NCBI GenBank assembly: GCA_020055645.1
Contig: CM034548.1
Location: 49,282,296-49,346,295, forward strand
Length of the DNA stretch: 64,000 nucleotides
Reading direction: 5' to 3'
DNA from: Tomocerus qinae
Taxonomy: Eukaryota; Arthropoda; Collembola; Entomobryomorpha; Tomoceridae
In this document: positions 62,040-64,000 of the stretch, piece after piece
Layout of the letters: every line of letters begins with the position of its first letter
Numbering within the stretch: position 1 is the first letter of the stretch
Program-made: the position numbers and the translations under genes
The notes under the pieces: model-generated
Databases searched by the model: none
What the model was told of the DNA's origin: nothing
The model's input: only the letters and a program-made list of their open reading frames with translations

Positions 62040-62192
62040 CGATCCAAATCAGGCAATAAGACCAGGAATTAAGCCTAATGCCGAGCAAAATTCAGGCATT
62101 AGTCTTTATGCCTAGGCTTTAAGCTTAAAGACTAGTCTTTAGGCATAATGCCGGGCATTTTTAAGAATTAAGCCTAATGCCTGAATTCACTT
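62040..62192. mobile_element. Palindromic miniature element (GGCAATAAG ends)
   Basis: Ends GGCAATAAG and CTTATTGCC are exact inverted copies. The interior is an imperfect palindrome of AATTAAGCCTAATGCC and GGCATTAGTC-type blocks centred near 62120 (AGGCTTTAAGCTTAAAGACT). About 150 bp, non-coding. Confidence 0.8.
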
Positions 62193-62194
62193 AT

Positions 62195-62420
62195 TGCCGT
62201 TAACACATACAGAACTGAGTTTCGGAGGGGACTAACATTTCCAATAGAAATGAAAATTTTTGGCGTTTTTTAATGAAAATGAGTCTAAAATGACCTAAAA
62301 ATGGCAAATAATTGCGCGGAGCGCGAAATTTTTTGCTATTTTTTAGAAAAAAATTCACTTTTTCTTGGATTTTTTTGGGGGGGGACTTCAGCCCGTAAAG
62401 CCCATCCCTCAATACGTCGT
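62195..62420. repeat. Repeat family C copy, reverse orientation
   Basis: Reverse complement of the 46085-46310 type: AGAACTGAGTTTCGGAGGGG, AATTGCGCGGAGCGCGAAAT, TTCTTGGATTTTTTTGGGGG. Confidence 0.8.
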
Positions 62421-62464
62421 TGATATGACATGAGTGAGGGGAAGTATTGCATTTGTCTCCGTAA

Positions 62465-62640
62465 GATATCAGGGAATAACACTTGGCACCTTGGCAGTAT
62501 GCATAGTGGTGAGTCAAAGTTACGTAAAAATTATACCCCAAGTCAAAAATGTGACCCTAATGACTGACCAGATTAAGTGCCGATAATAACAATACAATTT
62601 AAACACAAATTATTGACCCTTGGTCTTAATAAGGTGCAGA
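62465..62640. repeat. Dispersed repeat E, copy 2 (reverse)
   Basis: ACCTTGGCAGTATGCATAGT, TTATACCCCAAGTCAAAAAT, TTGACCCTTGGTC match 16205-16385 in reverse. Confidence 0.65.
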
Positions 62641-62654
62641 TTTAGAATATTTTT

Positions 62655-62990
62655 TGACCAACTGAAAATGTCAATATTTGCATGACCAACTGAAAATGTC
62701 AATATTTGCATGACCAACTGAAAATGTCAATATTTGCATGACCAACTGAAAATGTCAATATTTGCATGACCAACTGAAAATGTCAATATTTGCATGACCA
62801 ACTGAAAATGTCAATATTTGCATGACCAACTGAAAATGTCAATATTTGCATGACCAACTGAAAATGTCAATATTTGCATGACCAACTGAAAATGTCAATA
62901 TTTGCATGACCAACTGAAAATGTCAATATTTGCATGACCAACTGAAAATGTCAATATTTGCATGACCAACTGAAAATGTCAATATTTTGA
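62655..62990. repeat. 12 x 28-bp satellite array
   Basis: Twelve units of exactly 28 bp, starts at 62656, 62684 and so on to 62964. Each contains GACCAACTGAAAATGTCAAT followed by ATTTGCAT. Units 1-11 look identical; the last diverges after its ATATTT. No spacers. Confidence 0.97.
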
Positions 62991-64000
62991 TAGTCACCTG
63001 GAAAAATCAGATAAACTGTGAAAGTTATGGAAATAGAAAGGTGCTTAGAATTCATAATTTAATGATAATAAATCTCTTAAACATATAAAGGTGGCACATT
63101 TAAAATGTACACATTTAAAACAATAATATAGTCTACCACTTTATCCGACTCTCGACTTTATTTTCTATTAAAGATTATTTTTAACCTTCGTTCTGATAGT
63201 GGCTACTATGCATGAAGACAAATGACGAAATGTGCGGCCTTAAGCTATTAGTTTAATAGCATTTGCGAATTGAAAATTATCATAGTTTTAATCAGACTGT
63301 AGCAAATCAAAGTATTGGACAATAAAAAGTAGGGGAAGCTTGACACCAAGTATACCGAATGTTGATAATCTAATATATAATAGTTCATAATGACACACAA
63401 CACTCGGTATATATTTAGTGTATATATAATCCGCATCCTGCGGTTTGCTACAGCTTGGTAATTTCAATTCAATGTAAATGGCCAAATAATAAATTTTATA
63501 TATATACTTCTTTCCTTTGACTTTTTCGCTTTAAACTGTGGAAATTTTTTGCGTTATTCGAAATTTTATCCCTTTCTTCTTAAGACTTTATGCTTTTAAA
63601 AAGCAATAATTTTCTACCGCTTTGCTGAGTTTCATACTTCTCCCCTTTGATTTTTTCTTGCCCTGTACTAAATTTTATCCTTCATAAGATTTTTTTGCCT
63701 CTCAGTAGCAAAAAATTTCTACCATTTAGCGGAATATTATTCTTATCAATGTTCCACTTCTGAATGCCAAAAATTCTTTTGTGAGTGGTGCAATTGTATA
63801 TTTTTATTCGTACCCAAAACCAGGAAAAAAATTACCTTTAAAACTGGGAAGAATTTGTAGTATTTTGGATACCAAGAAAAAACATAATTTCCACCAGCGC
63901 TTGTTCCTGTCAGCGGGTTGCACAGTTTTTAATTTATTTCAAACTTACATGCATCACTCAGCCCAATTTTTATATATTTTAATGATGAAGTCGACTGATA
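62991..64000. other. End of window, no gene recognised
   Basis: AT-rich sequence. I looked here for the expected last SLC4A11-like exon (an acceptor followed by one base completing Arg and about 20 codons) and found no convincing candidate. Confidence 0.4.

Noticed and set aside
62655..62990. CRISPR-like regular repeats
   Set aside because: The units are directly contiguous with no unique spacers. It is a plain tandem satellite in animal DNA.

Overview
The window reads as nuclear DNA of an animal, most likely an arthropod or a related invertebrate. The evidence is AT-rich intergenic sequence, GT-AG introns, metazoan gene families (SLC4A11, TRAPPC9, M13 neprilysin), a helix-turn-helix transposon domain of a type I associate with arthropods, and dense inverted-repeat transposons. 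The species cannot be named from the sequence alone.

The backbone is one plus-strand gene from 6429 to at least 60233. I could assemble it as 14 phase-compatible coding exons encoding about 1077 residues of a SLC4-family membrane transporter closest to SLC4A11 (NaBC1/BTR1). Exon 1 is long and GC-rich. It encodes a disordered, proline-rich N-terminus and the start of the band-3-like cytoplasmic domain. Exons 2-4 continue the cytoplasmic domain, exons 5-14 encode the membrane domain, and the last short exon probably lies past the window edge.

Layout: 1-1028 is a decayed neprilysin-like (M13) gene that lost the core of its zinc motif. 1294-2561 is a Tc1/mariner-like element with head-to-head arms, followed by a fold-back repeat at 2576-3353. 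3355-6428 is flanking and 5' leader sequence. Intron 1 (28.4 kb) carries the first two exons of a TRAPPC9-like gene (13424-14069), hAT-like miniature elements, a GACGTC-rich minisatellite, non-LTR retrotransposon fragments (22-24 kb, 25.9-28.7 kb, 34.1-35.9 kb), several long hairpin elements and a P-element-like insertion inside a retrotransposon. Introns 3-13 carry a 2.6-kb long-terminal-inverted-repeat element, an insertion bounded by a 51-bp duplication, several repeat families and a CCCACC minisatellite. The 3' end holds a fold-back element (60.3-60.8 kb) and a very uniform 12 x 28-bp satellite (62.66-62.99 kb).

Only the SLC4A11-like gene looks clearly functional. The TRAPPC9-like exons are open and have good splice sites, but I found no continuation. 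Most of the remaining structure is transposon-derived. Several insertions can be dated relative to one another by target-site duplications or by an empty-site copy within the window. I see no convincing multi-gene system of a new kind. The strongest unusual observations are the gene fragment nested in an intron, the nested transposons with intact target duplications, and several perfect long palindromes.
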